DNA of 60,253 nucleotides, from the NCBI GenBank assembly GCA_021372375.1, contig JAJFUN010000117.1, positions 1 through 60,253 of the forward strand, in the 5' to 3' direction. The DNA comes from Pelosinus sp. GTDB taxonomy: Bacteria > Bacillota > Negativicutes > Propionisporales > Propionisporaceae. The stretch's first letter is position 1. Every line of letters starts with the position of its first letter. The position numbers and the translations under genes were made by a program. Shown piece by piece: positions 50,778 through 58,903 of this stretch. The notes under the pieces are model-generated. The model ran no database searches. It saw only the letters and a program-made list of their open reading frames with translations, and was not told the DNA's origin.

Positions 50778-50852
50778 GCCCCCTGAGAGGGCCGGCGAAT
50801 ACGGAGACAACACACCCCGTCGCTTCGCGCCACCCCTCTCGAGAGGGGAATT
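50778..50852. repeat. Partial copy of the TTCCCCTC/AACACACCCC element
   Basis: GACAACACACCCCGTCGCTT and CGCGCCACCCCTCTCGAGAG followed by GGGAATTT, matching the right half of 17901-18000. Lies between hemB and hemL. Confidence 0.8.
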
Positions 50853-50859
50853 TAATTTT

Positions 50860-51837
50860 CTACTTTTCGCTCAGCCAGCGAGCGGCATCAAGTGCATGGT
50901 AGGTGATAATAATATCAGCGCCAGCGCGTTTCATGGAGACAAGGGTCTCGAGGACAATTCGCTTTTCATCAATCCAGCCGTTTTGGGCGGCGGCTTTGAC
51001 CATGGCGTATTCGCCGCTGACATTGTAGACAGCAAGCGGTAAATCAAAACTGTCTTTGACCTGACGCACAATATCAAGATAGGTCAGCGCCGGTTTTACC
51101 ATGAGAATGTCTGCCCCTTCTTCCACATCAAGCGCCGCTTCTTTGAGCGCCTCGCGGGCGTTCGCCGGATCCATCTGATAGGTACGGCGGTCGCCGAACT
51201 GCGGTGTCGAATCAGCCGCTTCGCGGAATGGACCATAATAAGCCGAAGCATATTTTACTGAATAGGACATAATGGATACATCCTGATAGCCATCTTGATC
51301 AAGCGCAGCGCGAATGGCTGCAACCCGCCCATCCATCATATCAGATGGCGCCACCATATCAGCGCCTGCTTTGGCATGACTGACAGCCACTTTGGCGAGA
51401 AGTTCCAGTGTTAAGTCATTATCAACTTTTTCACCGCAGATTTCGCCGCAATGACCGTGACTGGTGTATTCGCACATGCAAACATCGGTAATAATGACAA
51501 GCTCCGGTACTGCTTTTTTAATAGCCGTTACCGCTCGCTGCACGGGACTATTCATGTCCCAGCCGCTGGAGCCGTGCTCATCTTTATATTCCGGCAGACC
51601 AAAGATAAGCACAGCTGGAATACCTAAATCATAGGCAGCCTTAGCCATCTTCACGCTTTCATCCACCGACAAATGAAAATTGCCGGGAAGTGTCCCAATT
51701 TCTTTTTTTACATTTTCACCAGGTACGATAAACAGCGGATATACTAAATCTGCTGCCTTAAGACTTGTTTCCCTGACCATACTGCGAATCCCCGCCGAAG
51801 CACGCAGACGGCGCGGTCTTATAGTTAGTCCTGACAT
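50860..51837 (-). CDS. hemB: Porphobilinogen synthase (delta-aminolevulinate dehydratase)
   Basis: 325 residues from ATG 51837 (GGAGGGATG before it; an ATG at 51852 lacks a site). Signatures: [42 protein letters not shown] (the cysteine-rich zinc site), [17 protein letters not shown] and the Schiff-base lysine in [13 protein letters not shown]. It condenses two 5-aminolevulinate molecules to porphobilinogen in the cytoplasm. About 120 bases separate it from hemL, including a repeat. Confidence 0.97.
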   Translation of the reverse strand: MSGLTIRPRRLRASAGIRSMVRETSLKAADLVYPLFIVPGENVKKEIGTLPGNFHLSVDESVKMAKAAYDLGIPAVLIFGLPEYKDEHGSSGWDMNSPVQRAVTAIKKAVPELVIITDVCMCEYTSHGHCGEICGEKVDNDLTLELLAKVAVSHAKAGADMVAPSDMMDGRVAAIRAALDQDGYQDVSIMSYSVKYASAYYGPFREAADSTPQFGDRRTYQMDPANAREALKEAALDVEEGADILMVKPALTYLDIVRQVKDSFDLPLAVYNVSGEYAMVKAAAQNGWIDEKRIVLETLVSMKRAGADIIITYHALDAARWLSEK

Positions 51838-51992
51838 ATAACATCCCTCCAACTAAAAACCTTTATCATTTCATTGTTACCTTAATTGTACCATTAAATG
51901 TATTCTTTATTATAACATTAGTATCACCGCAGTTATTATATAACTGTATCTATGCAATTTACAAATGTAGTTACACTAATACGCAGAAAAAA

Positions 51993-53507
51993 TCAAAAAG
52001 ACATTTTCTCTATCGCTTGTACCAGCCCTTTAATGGTATATTCATCAGCAATTACAGTAGGCTCAATGCCGTGCTGATGACAAGTAGTCGCGGTGATTGG
52101 CCCAATGCAGGCTACTTTGACTTGATTTATTAATTCTGCGCCACCTTCTCCCAGCAATTTCAGGAGATTGGTCACAGTCGAAGAACTAGTAAAGGTTACT
52201 AAATCTATTTGTCCTGACTTAAGCTGACTTACTAGTGCCTGTCCGTCTATATCTGCGACCACAGTTTGATATGCTGGCACGACCTCAACAGCTATCCCCA
52301 TTTCTCTCAGCTTTTCAGGCAGAACATCGCGCGCTACCAGTGCCCGTGGAATAAGGATTCGCATGCCTGGCTCAACAAGACCGGTCAGAGCCTCAACAAT
52401 GCCTTCGGCCTTGAATTCAAGCGGCACAATATCTGCTTTGATGCCGTGGTCTTTGAGTCTGGCGGCTGTCTGCACGCCGATAGCCGCGATTTTTATGCCG
52501 CTTAGCGCCCTCGAGTCTAAACCCGCTTCTTCCATTCGTTTAAAGAAATATTCTACCCCGTTTACACTGGTAAAAATCAGCCACTGATACAAATCCAGCG
52601 CAGCAATGGCCGCATCCAGCGCCACAAAGCTGTCTGGCGGCAGAATTTTGATAGCAGGCGCCTCCACTGCGGCCGCTCCCAGCTTTTCAAGCTCAGCCGT
52701 CAAGGCGCTGGCCTGCTCACGCGCTCTGGTTACCAACACAGTTTTGCCAAACAGCGGTTTTTTATCAAACCAGGCCAGCTGCTGTCTAAGGGTTACCACA
52801 TTACCCACAATAAAGATGGCCGGCGGTTTAATCCCTGCCTTTGAGACATCTTCCACCGCTTGACCGACTGTTGTCACAAGCGTCCGCTGCTCAGGCTTGG
52901 TACCCCAGCGGATAACGGCAGCCGGAGTATCAGCGCTGCGTCCGTATTCGATAAGTTTGGCCGTGATATGCGGCAAATTTTCTATACCCATTAAAAATAC
53001 CAAAGTATCTACCGCTGTCGCGAGCTTATCCCATTTGATTGTCGACTCTGCTTTGGCCGGGTCCTCATGACCGGTAATTACCGCAAAAGAAGTGGCGATC
53101 CCGCGATGCGTCACAGGGATACCAGCATAGGCCGGCACTGAAATTGCTGAGGTCACACCTGGCACGATTTCAAAGGGAATATTATATTTTAATAGTTCGA
53201 GTGCTTCTTCCCCGCCCCGGCCAAAAACAAACGGGTCGCCCCCTTTGAGCCGTACCACGGTTTTTCCGGCAAGCGCCTTATCAACCAGCAGCTGATTTAT
53301 ATCTCCCTGCCGCATAGTATGTGCGCTTGATGCCTTACCCACATAGACTAGTTCGGTATCGGGCCGTACATAGGACAAAAGACGATCGTCCGCCAGACGA
53401 TCATAAACAAGAACATCCGCCTCTTTAATATATTCGAGCGCTTTAACGCTAATCAGCTTGTAATCTCCGGGCCCAGCTCCAACCAAATAAACCATGCCTT
53501 GCTGCAT
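51993..53507 (-). CDS. cobA-hemD: Fused uroporphyrinogen-III methyltransferase / uroporphyrinogen-III synthase
   Basis: 504 residues from ATG 53507 (GGAGGGGTAGTT). Residues ~1-245 form the SUMT methyltransferase: VYLVGAGPGDYKLISVKAL, RLKGGDPFVFGRGGEEA, PGVTSAISVPAYAGIPVTHRG. Residues ~250-504 form HemD (LVTRAREQASALTAELEKLGA, LIFTSVNGVEYFF, VDLVTFTSSSTVTNLL). One polypeptide therefore closes uroporphyrinogen III and methylates it to precorrin-2, the branch towards sirohaem and cobalamin. The fusion is common in Firmicutes. No separate hemD is seen. Confidence 0.95.
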   Translation of the reverse strand: MQQGMVYLVGAGPGDYKLISVKALEYIKEADVLVYDRLADDRLLSYVRPDTELVYVGKASSAHTMRQGDINQLLVDKALAGKTVVRLKGGDPFVFGRGGEEALELLKYNIPFEIVPGVTSAISVPAYAGIPVTHRGIATSFAVITGHEDPAKAESTIKWDKLATAVDTLVFLMGIENLPHITAKLIEYGRSADTPAAVIRWGTKPEQRTLVTTVGQAVEDVSKAGIKPPAIFIVGNVVTLRQQLAWFDKKPLFGKTVLVTRAREQASALTAELEKLGAAAVEAPAIKILPPDSFVALDAAIAALDLYQWLIFTSVNGVEYFFKRMEEAGLDSRALSGIKIAAIGVQTAARLKDHGIKADIVPLEFKAEGIVEALTGLVEPGMRILIPRALVARDVLPEKLREMGIAVEVVPAYQTVVADIDGQALVSQLKSGQIDLVTFTSSSTVTNLLKLLGEGGAELINQVKVACIGPITATTCHQHGIEPTVIADEYTIKGLVQAIEKMSF

Positions 53508-53550
53508 AACTACCCCTCCACTTAACTTATATAAAATTTCTGCGTCAAAA

Positions 53551-53652
53551 GCCTCCCCCTGTCGCTGAAGCGACATCCCCCTCGAAGAGGGAGACTGGAT
53601 TTAAAGCCTCCATCACTGAGGGAGGTGGCGCGAAGCGCCGGAGGGAGTTTTC
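53551..53652. repeat. Dispersed element, CTCCCTC/GAGGGAG family, copy 2
   Basis: Reverse complement of 23426-23528 with short loop differences: GCCTCCCCCTGTCGC, CTCGAAGAGGGAGAC, GGTGGCGCGAAGCGCCGG. It sits between hemC and cobA-hemD without visible disruption. Confidence 0.88.
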
Positions 53653-53700
53653 CTGCAAATTACTACTAAATCAGTCACATTCTTTGATACCAACAGGGAA

Positions 53701-54630
53701 TTACGCGAGTTCCATGACCTTACGCAAAATTTCAGCGCCGCCTGCCTTCAGCATGCGCTGTGCTAAGTCCTGGCCTAATTGAGCGGCATCTGTAACAGCG
53801 CCTGTGACCTTATCGCTCACTACTTCCTGTCCGTCAATCGACAGAATAACAGCGTTTAGCGCTAGTGTTTCATCCATAACCGTCGCATGTACCCCGACAG
53901 GCACCTGACAGCCGCCTTCTACTACTCTGAGAAAAGCCCGTTCAGCCGTCACGGCCTGGCGGGTTTCCACATCATTTAAAAACTCTAAGAGCGCTAATAC
54001 TTCTCTGTCACCGCCGCGGGTTTCTATTGCAAGTGCGCCCTGACCTACTGCCGGCAGACATACTTCATGCGAAAGAACTTCCGTGATTCTATCGCCCCAC
54101 CCAAGACGCGAGAGTCCTGCCACGGCAAGAACGATCGCATCCAAATCTTCGGTATCGAGTTTCTTGAGCCGTGTATCTACATTACCTCTTAGTTCGCAAA
54201 TAGCAAGATCAGGCCGGTAGCGCTTGAGCTGAGCTCTGCGCCGTAGGCTTGAGGTACCGACTTTAGCGCCTTTGGGCAATTTATCAATTGTACCGTACGT
54301 AGGCGCAACCAGCGCGTCACCTGCATTTTCGCGTACGGTGATAGCGGCAAGCTGAAGCCCTGCCGGCAGTTCCACCGGCATATCCTTTAAGCTGTGTACC
54401 GCCAAATCAATCTCACCCGACAGCATAGCATTTTCTAGTTCCTTGGTAAAAAGCCCCTTGCCGCCAATCTTGGCCAAAGGAACATCTTGTATTTTATCAC
54501 CGCTTGTAACAATATGCTTTAGCGTTACTTTGACCTCAGGATGTCTGGCTTCAATTAGCGCCGCTACATGATGCGCCTGCCACAGTGCCAGCTTACTGGC
54601 GCGCGTACCGATTATCAGATTTTTCTTCAT
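53701..54630 (-). CDS. hemC: Hydroxymethylbilane synthase
   Basis: 309 residues: IGTRASKLALWQAHHVAALIE, TSGDKIQDVPLAKIGGKGLFTKELE, DLAVHSLKDMPVE, GTSSLRRRAQL, and the dipyrromethane cofactor cysteine in VVEGGCQVPVGVHA (about residue 240). It polymerises four porphobilinogens. Its start lies inside hemA (38-base overlap), with AGGAGAAG before the ATG. Confidence 0.97.
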   Translation of the reverse strand: MKKNLIIGTRASKLALWQAHHVAALIEARHPEVKVTLKHIVTSGDKIQDVPLAKIGGKGLFTKELENAMLSGEIDLAVHSLKDMPVELPAGLQLAAITVRENAGDALVAPTYGTIDKLPKGAKVGTSSLRRRAQLKRYRPDLAICELRGNVDTRLKKLDTEDLDAIVLAVAGLSRLGWGDRITEVLSHEVCLPAVGQGALAIETRGGDREVLALLEFLNDVETRQAVTAERAFLRVVEGGCQVPVGVHATVMDETLALNAVILSIDGQEVVSDKVTGAVTDAAQLGQDLAQRMLKAGGAEILRKVMELA

Positions 54631-55915
54631 GCCGTTCTTCTCCTATGATTTCAAGTTTAAACAAATCCCGGGCTGCCTTGATATAATAATCCTCTTTTTC
54701 ACTGCCGGCGGCTTCGTTGATACGGATCATCGGATCACGCAGCAATTTCCGGACAAGCATATGGGACATATTTTCAAAGATTTTTCTTTGCTCCGGAGTA
54801 ATATCAGGCAGCTTCACCAGCGCCCGTTTCATTTCCCGTTGTCTGATCCGCTCAGCCTTGTCAGACAGCCGCACGACTGTTGGCCGTAACGATAAATAAC
54901 GAAATTTATTAATAAGATCGTCGAGCTCATCAGCAATAATCTCTTCAGCGGCAACAGCTTCCTGCTCGCGTTCCTTGAGATTAGATTCAACAACCGCTTC
55001 CAAATCATCCACATTAAACAGGCTGACGCCTGAAATGGCCTCTACCTCTGGTTCCACATCTCGCGGCACGGCAATATCCATAAAGAGACTAGGGCGTGCC
55101 TTGCGCCGCGCCATGAGATGCGCCACTTCTTTGGTGTAGATGATATAATGCGGCGCACCTGTGGAGGTAATTACAATATCGGCTTCTACCGCACTTTTCA
55201 TGAAATCTTCAAACGGCACCGCCTGTCCATTGAACTTTTCCGCCAAGGCTGCCGCCCGCTCGTAGCGCCGATTAGAAACAAACACAGTTTGTACACCATT
55301 TTCCACGAGGTGCCTAGCAGTCAGTTCACTCATTTGACCGGCGCCAACCAACAGTACTTTGGCATTAGAAAGATCGCCCAGTACCTTTTTGGCCATTTCC
55401 ACCGCCGCATAACTGACGGATACTGCATTATAAGCAATCCTGGTTTCGGTCCGCACCTTTTTGCCAACCGCAATAGCTCGATGAAACAAGGTATTAAGCA
55501 CCGTATCTGTTGTTTTGGCCTCACGCGCAAGTGCATAGGCCTTTTTGACCTGGCTCAAAATCTGACCTTCACCAACCACCAAGGAGTCAAGACTGGAGGA
55601 CACGCGAAACAAGTGTTCCATGCAGTCGTCATCACTGTGAATATAAAAATTGGTTTCCATTTCGGTATCGCTCATATTGACCCCAGCCATGCGCTGTAAA
55701 TAGCGGCGCATAAGTGCCAAGCCCTCATCCAGTTCATCTACCACCGCGTACATTTCCGTGCGATTGCAGGTAGATAAAATAGCGCATTCGGCAATACCAT
55801 CATCAGCATAAATATATTTAAGCGCTGCCAAAATCTGCTCTTCGGCAAAAGAAAAACATTCGCGCACACTAATATCTGCTGTTTTATGATTGAGTCCCAA
55901 CACTGCTAATTGCAT
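54593..55915 (-). CDS. hemA: Glutamyl-tRNA reductase
   Basis: 440 residues: LGLNHKTADISVRECFSFAEE, STCNRTEMYAVV (active-site cysteine), VVGEGQILSQVKKAY, NADPH-binding KVLLVGAGQMSELTARHL and DIAVPRDVEPEV. It makes glutamate-1-semialdehyde from Glu-tRNA, the committed step of the C5 pathway. It overlaps sirC by 32 bases upstream and hemC by 38 bases downstream, so the three are translationally coupled. No positively charged degradation N-terminus typical of enteric HemA is seen. Confidence 0.97.
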   Translation of the reverse strand: MQLAVLGLNHKTADISVRECFSFAEEQILAALKYIYADDGIAECAILSTCNRTEMYAVVDELDEGLALMRRYLQRMAGVNMSDTEMETNFYIHSDDDCMEHLFRVSSSLDSLVVGEGQILSQVKKAYALAREAKTTDTVLNTLFHRAIAVGKKVRTETRIAYNAVSVSYAAVEMAKKVLGDLSNAKVLLVGAGQMSELTARHLVENGVQTVFVSNRRYERAAALAEKFNGQAVPFEDFMKSAVEADIVITSTGAPHYIIYTKEVAHLMARRKARPSLFMDIAVPRDVEPEVEAISGVSLFNVDDLEAVVESNLKEREQEAVAAEEIIADELDDLINKFRYLSLRPTVVRLSDKAERIRQREMKRALVKLPDITPEQRKIFENMSHMLVRKLLRDPMIRINEAAGSEKEDYYIKAARDLFKLEIIGEERHEEKSDNRYARQ

Positions 55916-56528
55916 TTATAATCATTGCCTCCGCCTCTTTGAGCTGACCCTGATTGAGTAAAGTAAGAACCTCGCTGTTTAGGGCCGCCCGCCAAAACCG
56001 TTCCCGGTCTTTGGTATTTACTAACTTCTCTTTTATTGCTTCGCGCTGCCGCGAGAGCATCTCCAGATACATACCGTACTCTTCGCCGTACCTTGTCTCT
56101 AGCTCTTCGCGCAGCCGCCGCGAAAATGCGGGGCTTTTGCCGCCGGTAGATACAGTAATCAGTAAATCGCCGCGCGATATTTTGCCTGGAATAATAAAAT
56201 CACATTCATCCGGTGCATCCACAACATTAAGCAAGGCGCCGCTAGTCCTAGCCTCTGCTGCGGCTTTATTATTGACTGCTTTGCTGTCAGCTGCACACAC
56301 TACCATAAAATAGTCCTGCACATCGCCGGCGCCATAGTCCTTATTTCGCCAGCAAACTCCCCCGTCTGCCGCAAGCTTTGCCAATGCACTTGTCAGCTTC
56401 GGGCTGATAACGGTGACTTTAGCGCCTGCCTCCAGCAGCGACAATATTTTTCGCTCAGCCACTTTACCGCCCCCGATAACTGCGCAAGGGCGATCTGCTA
56501 TTTTTAAATTAACCGGATAGACCTTCAT
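55884..56528 (-). CDS. sirC: Precorrin-2 dehydrogenase / sirohydrochlorin ferrochelatase (CysG N-terminal type)
   Basis: 214 residues: YPVNLKIADRPCAVIGGGKVAERKILSLLEAGAKVTVISP is the NAD-binding fold, followed by VNNKAAAEARTSGALLNVVD and DFIIPGKISRGDLLITVSTGGKSPAFSRRLREELE, the dehydrogenase signature of Met8p/CysG-N. It oxidises precorrin-2 to sirohydrochlorin and may insert iron. It is the first gene of the hem operon here and overlaps hemA by 32 bases. AGGAAGTGCAAGC precedes the ATG. Confidence 0.95.
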   Translation of the reverse strand: MKVYPVNLKIADRPCAVIGGGKVAERKILSLLEAGAKVTVISPKLTSALAKLAADGGVCWRNKDYGAGDVQDYFMVVCAADSKAVNNKAAAEARTSGALLNVVDAPDECDFIIPGKISRGDLLITVSTGGKSPAFSRRLREELETRYGEEYGMYLEMLSRQREAIKEKLVNTKDRERFWRAALNSEVLTLLNQGQLKEAEAMIINAISSVGTQS

Positions 56529-56715
56529 GCTTGCACTTCCTAAATAAAATGCTCTGCGTTTTTAATACAATAAGAAAGTAAGTAATATTTCGACCATTGT
56601 CGAAAAACATACTATAGACAAACCACCCGAAATGTTATACTTTCTTGTATTTTAAAAAAACGCATATTCTATTATTATTCGCGTTTACTTTGTATATCCC
56701 TCTTTTTAGCTTTTC
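56529..56715. promoter_or_regulatory. Junction of cob and hem transcripts with a long inverted repeat
   Basis: On the minus strand, AAACGC...GCGTTTTTTT (near 56658-56692) may end the cob transcript. Next comes an imperfect 19-base inverted repeat, AAGAAAGTATAACATTTCG and its partner CGAAATATTACTTACTTTCTT (56569-56656), with an inner TTTCGAC...GTCGAAA. The second lies directly before sirC and may be a control structure for the hem operon. Confidence 0.5.
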
Positions 56716-57252
56716 TTAAAACTCAATGCCTTTTTGCGCCTTAATGCCCTGCTGATAAGGATGCTTAATTTCTTTCATCTCGGTTACCAAATCAGCGCTA
56801 GCAACAATCTCGTCTGCTGCATCCCGGCCTGTGAGCACCAAATGTAAAAGCGGCGGTTTACTATCAATTAGGCCCAGCACATCCTCTACACTGAGTAAGC
56901 CAAATTTAACCGCATAATTTATTTCATCAAGAATTATCATCTGCCAAATGCCCGCCGCAATAGCGTCACGTGCCGCCTGCAGTGCACTCTGGGCTGCCGC
57001 GCGATGCTCGGCCATTTTATCTTCACTGCTGCCTTTGATAAAGCCTTCGCCCAGCTGGCGTATTACAAAATCCGGCGCCAGCTTTTCAATCGCTGCAAGC
57101 TCACCGTATTTCCAGCCGCCTTTAATAAACTGTACAACAAGTACCTTGAGCCCCTGCCCAAAGGCACGAAGCCCAAGCCCTAGCGCTGCAGTTGTCTTGC
57201 CTTTGCCATTACCTGTATGAACAATAACTAGACCCCGGGACTCTTCCTCCAT
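56716..57252 (-). CDS. cobO: Cob(I)yrinic acid a,c-diamide adenosyltransferase
   Basis: 178 residues: VIVHTGNGKGKTTAALGLGLRA (P-loop), LKVLVVQFIKGGWKYGE, IILDEINYAVKFGLL and LVLTGRDAADEIVASADLVTEM. This is the CobA/CobO/BtuR type that attaches the adenosyl group to cobalt. It starts 3 bases after cobQ stops, with GGGAGGTC before the ATG. Confidence 0.95.
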   Translation of the reverse strand: MEEESRGLVIVHTGNGKGKTTAALGLGLRAFGQGLKVLVVQFIKGGWKYGELAAIEKLAPDFVIRQLGEGFIKGSSEDKMAEHRAAAQSALQAARDAIAAGIWQMIILDEINYAVKFGLLSVEDVLGLIDSKPPLLHLVLTGRDAADEIVASADLVTEMKEIKHPYQQGIKAQKGIEF

Positions 57253-57255
57253 AAC

Positions 57256-58785
57256 TCAGACCTCCCTGCCAATGATTTTATAGAGTAAATCCATCCGTAA
57301 GTTCTGCCGGACAACCTTGGCCAGCCGGTCAAAGCTTGCTTGCTTTTCCGCCGCCATACTGCGAGTAGAAGCAAGTGGGTTCAAGCCCTTTCGCTCTCTG
57401 AGGGCATTAAGGATAGCTCGTCTTAGCGCATCGTTATCAAAAATTCCATGGATATAGGTTCCCATAATTTGACCATTTTTACTTACTACACCGTCATAGG
57501 TTCTAATCTTTTCACCAGAACGTTCAGTAATCGTAAAAGCGTAATCCACATCTGCCAAAAACTCGGTACGCCCCATATGAATTTCATAACCCTTTAGCAT
57601 ATCCTCCGAATAATTTATCCCGAGAAATGAATTACTCTTAGATGCCGCTATTACCTGATGTGTCACTTTGTTTGCCACAAACGTAGTCCTTGTCGGCAAG
57701 AGACCAAGCCCTGTTATTTGATCCTCTGCTGATTCGGTATGCTCGGGATCAAGGATTTCCATACCAAGCATCTGATAACCGCCGCATATGCCGATAAGGG
57801 GCGTACCCTCCTTTACCAGCTGCTTAAGTTCTTTTTCATAACCTTCCTCGCGTAAATAACAAAGATCGGCAACTGTATTTTTACTGCCAGGCAGTATTAC
57901 CAAATCAGGCTTACCGATGGCTTCACCGGGCTGTACATATCTTACCATTACATCAGCTTCACCAGCCAAAGCGTCAAAATCAGTGAAGTTAGAAATTTTT
58001 GGTGTACGAAGCACCGCAATTTCAAGATCAAAATTCTGCTTTTGCATGGTCTTTTTATCTTCTAAGGATACCGAATCCTCATCATCAATGCCTAAGTTGT
58101 CAAGATGCGGAATGACACCAAGCACAGGTTTACCTGTTTTTTCTTCCAAAAACTCCAGCGCAGGCTGCAGTAGTTTGATATCCCCGCGAAATTTATTAAT
58201 AATAATTCCCGCCACTAAAGCCCGTTCGTCCTCTTCTAAGAGTTCGAGCGTGCCGACAACTGCCGCCAGCGCGCCGCCCCGATCGATATCGGCCACCAAA
58301 AGCACAGGCGCATTAATCATTTTGGCTACCCGCATGTTGACAATATCGTTAGCCTTAAGATTGACTTCGGCCGGACTACCCGCCCCTTCAATAACTACCG
58401 CGTCATACTCATGCATGAGTTTATCTAAGCACTCTTTAACAGTATCTAAAGCCGTTAAGCTATAACCTTGATGATATTGCTGGGCTGTCATATTGCCAAT
58501 CGGTTTTCCCATCAAAACAACCTGCGAGCAGGCATTACCTGTCGGCTTTAACAGCACCGGATTCATTTCCACCATGGGTTCAAGCCCTGCCGCTTCAGCT
58601 TGAGCGACCTGCGCCCGTCCCATTTCCGCCCCTGTACGGGTAACATAAGAATTGAGCGCCATATTTTGCGCCTTAAAGGGGGCCACGCTCTGGCCATCCT
58701 GCCATAAAATCCGGCATAACGCTGTTGTCAGTATGCTTTTGCCGACATGAGAACTTGTCCCCTGTAGCATAATTGTCTTTCCCAT
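57256..58785 (-). CDS. cobQ: Cobyric acid synthase
   Basis: 509 residues: QGTSSHVGKSILTTALCRIL (P-loop-like), NMALNSYVTRTGAEMGRAQ, DIDRGGALAAVVGT and C-terminal glutaminase with GICGGYQMLG (nucleophile cysteine) and GTYIHGIFDN (His). It amidates adenosylcobyrinate a,c-diamide at four positions. Between cobB and cobO in one transcript direction. AAGGAGATG precedes the ATG. Confidence 0.96.
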   Translation of the reverse strand: MGKTIMLQGTSSHVGKSILTTALCRILWQDGQSVAPFKAQNMALNSYVTRTGAEMGRAQVAQAEAAGLEPMVEMNPVLLKPTGNACSQVVLMGKPIGNMTAQQYHQGYSLTALDTVKECLDKLMHEYDAVVIEGAGSPAEVNLKANDIVNMRVAKMINAPVLLVADIDRGGALAAVVGTLELLEEDERALVAGIIINKFRGDIKLLQPALEFLEEKTGKPVLGVIPHLDNLGIDDEDSVSLEDKKTMQKQNFDLEIAVLRTPKISNFTDFDALAGEADVMVRYVQPGEAIGKPDLVILPGSKNTVADLCYLREEGYEKELKQLVKEGTPLIGICGGYQMLGMEILDPEHTESAEDQITGLGLLPTRTTFVANKVTHQVIAASKSNSFLGINYSEDMLKGYEIHMGRTEFLADVDYAFTITERSGEKIRTYDGVVSKNGQIMGTYIHGIFDNDALRRAILNALRERKGLNPLASTRSMAAEKQASFDRLAKVVRQNLRMDLLYKIIGREV

Positions 58786-58833
58786 TTATAACATCTCCTT
58801 GCCTCAATCTAATTGTCATTAAAAGTCATAGCA

Positions 58834-58898
58834 AAGCAATTTATCCAATATCTCGTAGGGGCAATCCCCTGTGGCTGCCCCTACAACAGAAATTGCTT
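58834..58898. repeat. Inverted repeat GTAGGGGCA element between cobB and cobQ
   Basis: Outer arms AAGCAATTT / AAATTGCTT and inner arms GTAGGGGCA / TGCCCCTAC around ATCCCCTGTGGC. Elements of the GTAGGGGC...GCCCCTAC type recur between genes in many bacteria. Confidence 0.75.
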
Positions 58899-58903
58899 AC
58901 CTA

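Noticed and set aside
56529-56715. Cobalamin riboswitch before the hem operon or cob genes
   Set aside because: No B12-box (GCCACUG-type) sequence found; the inverted repeat here is different.
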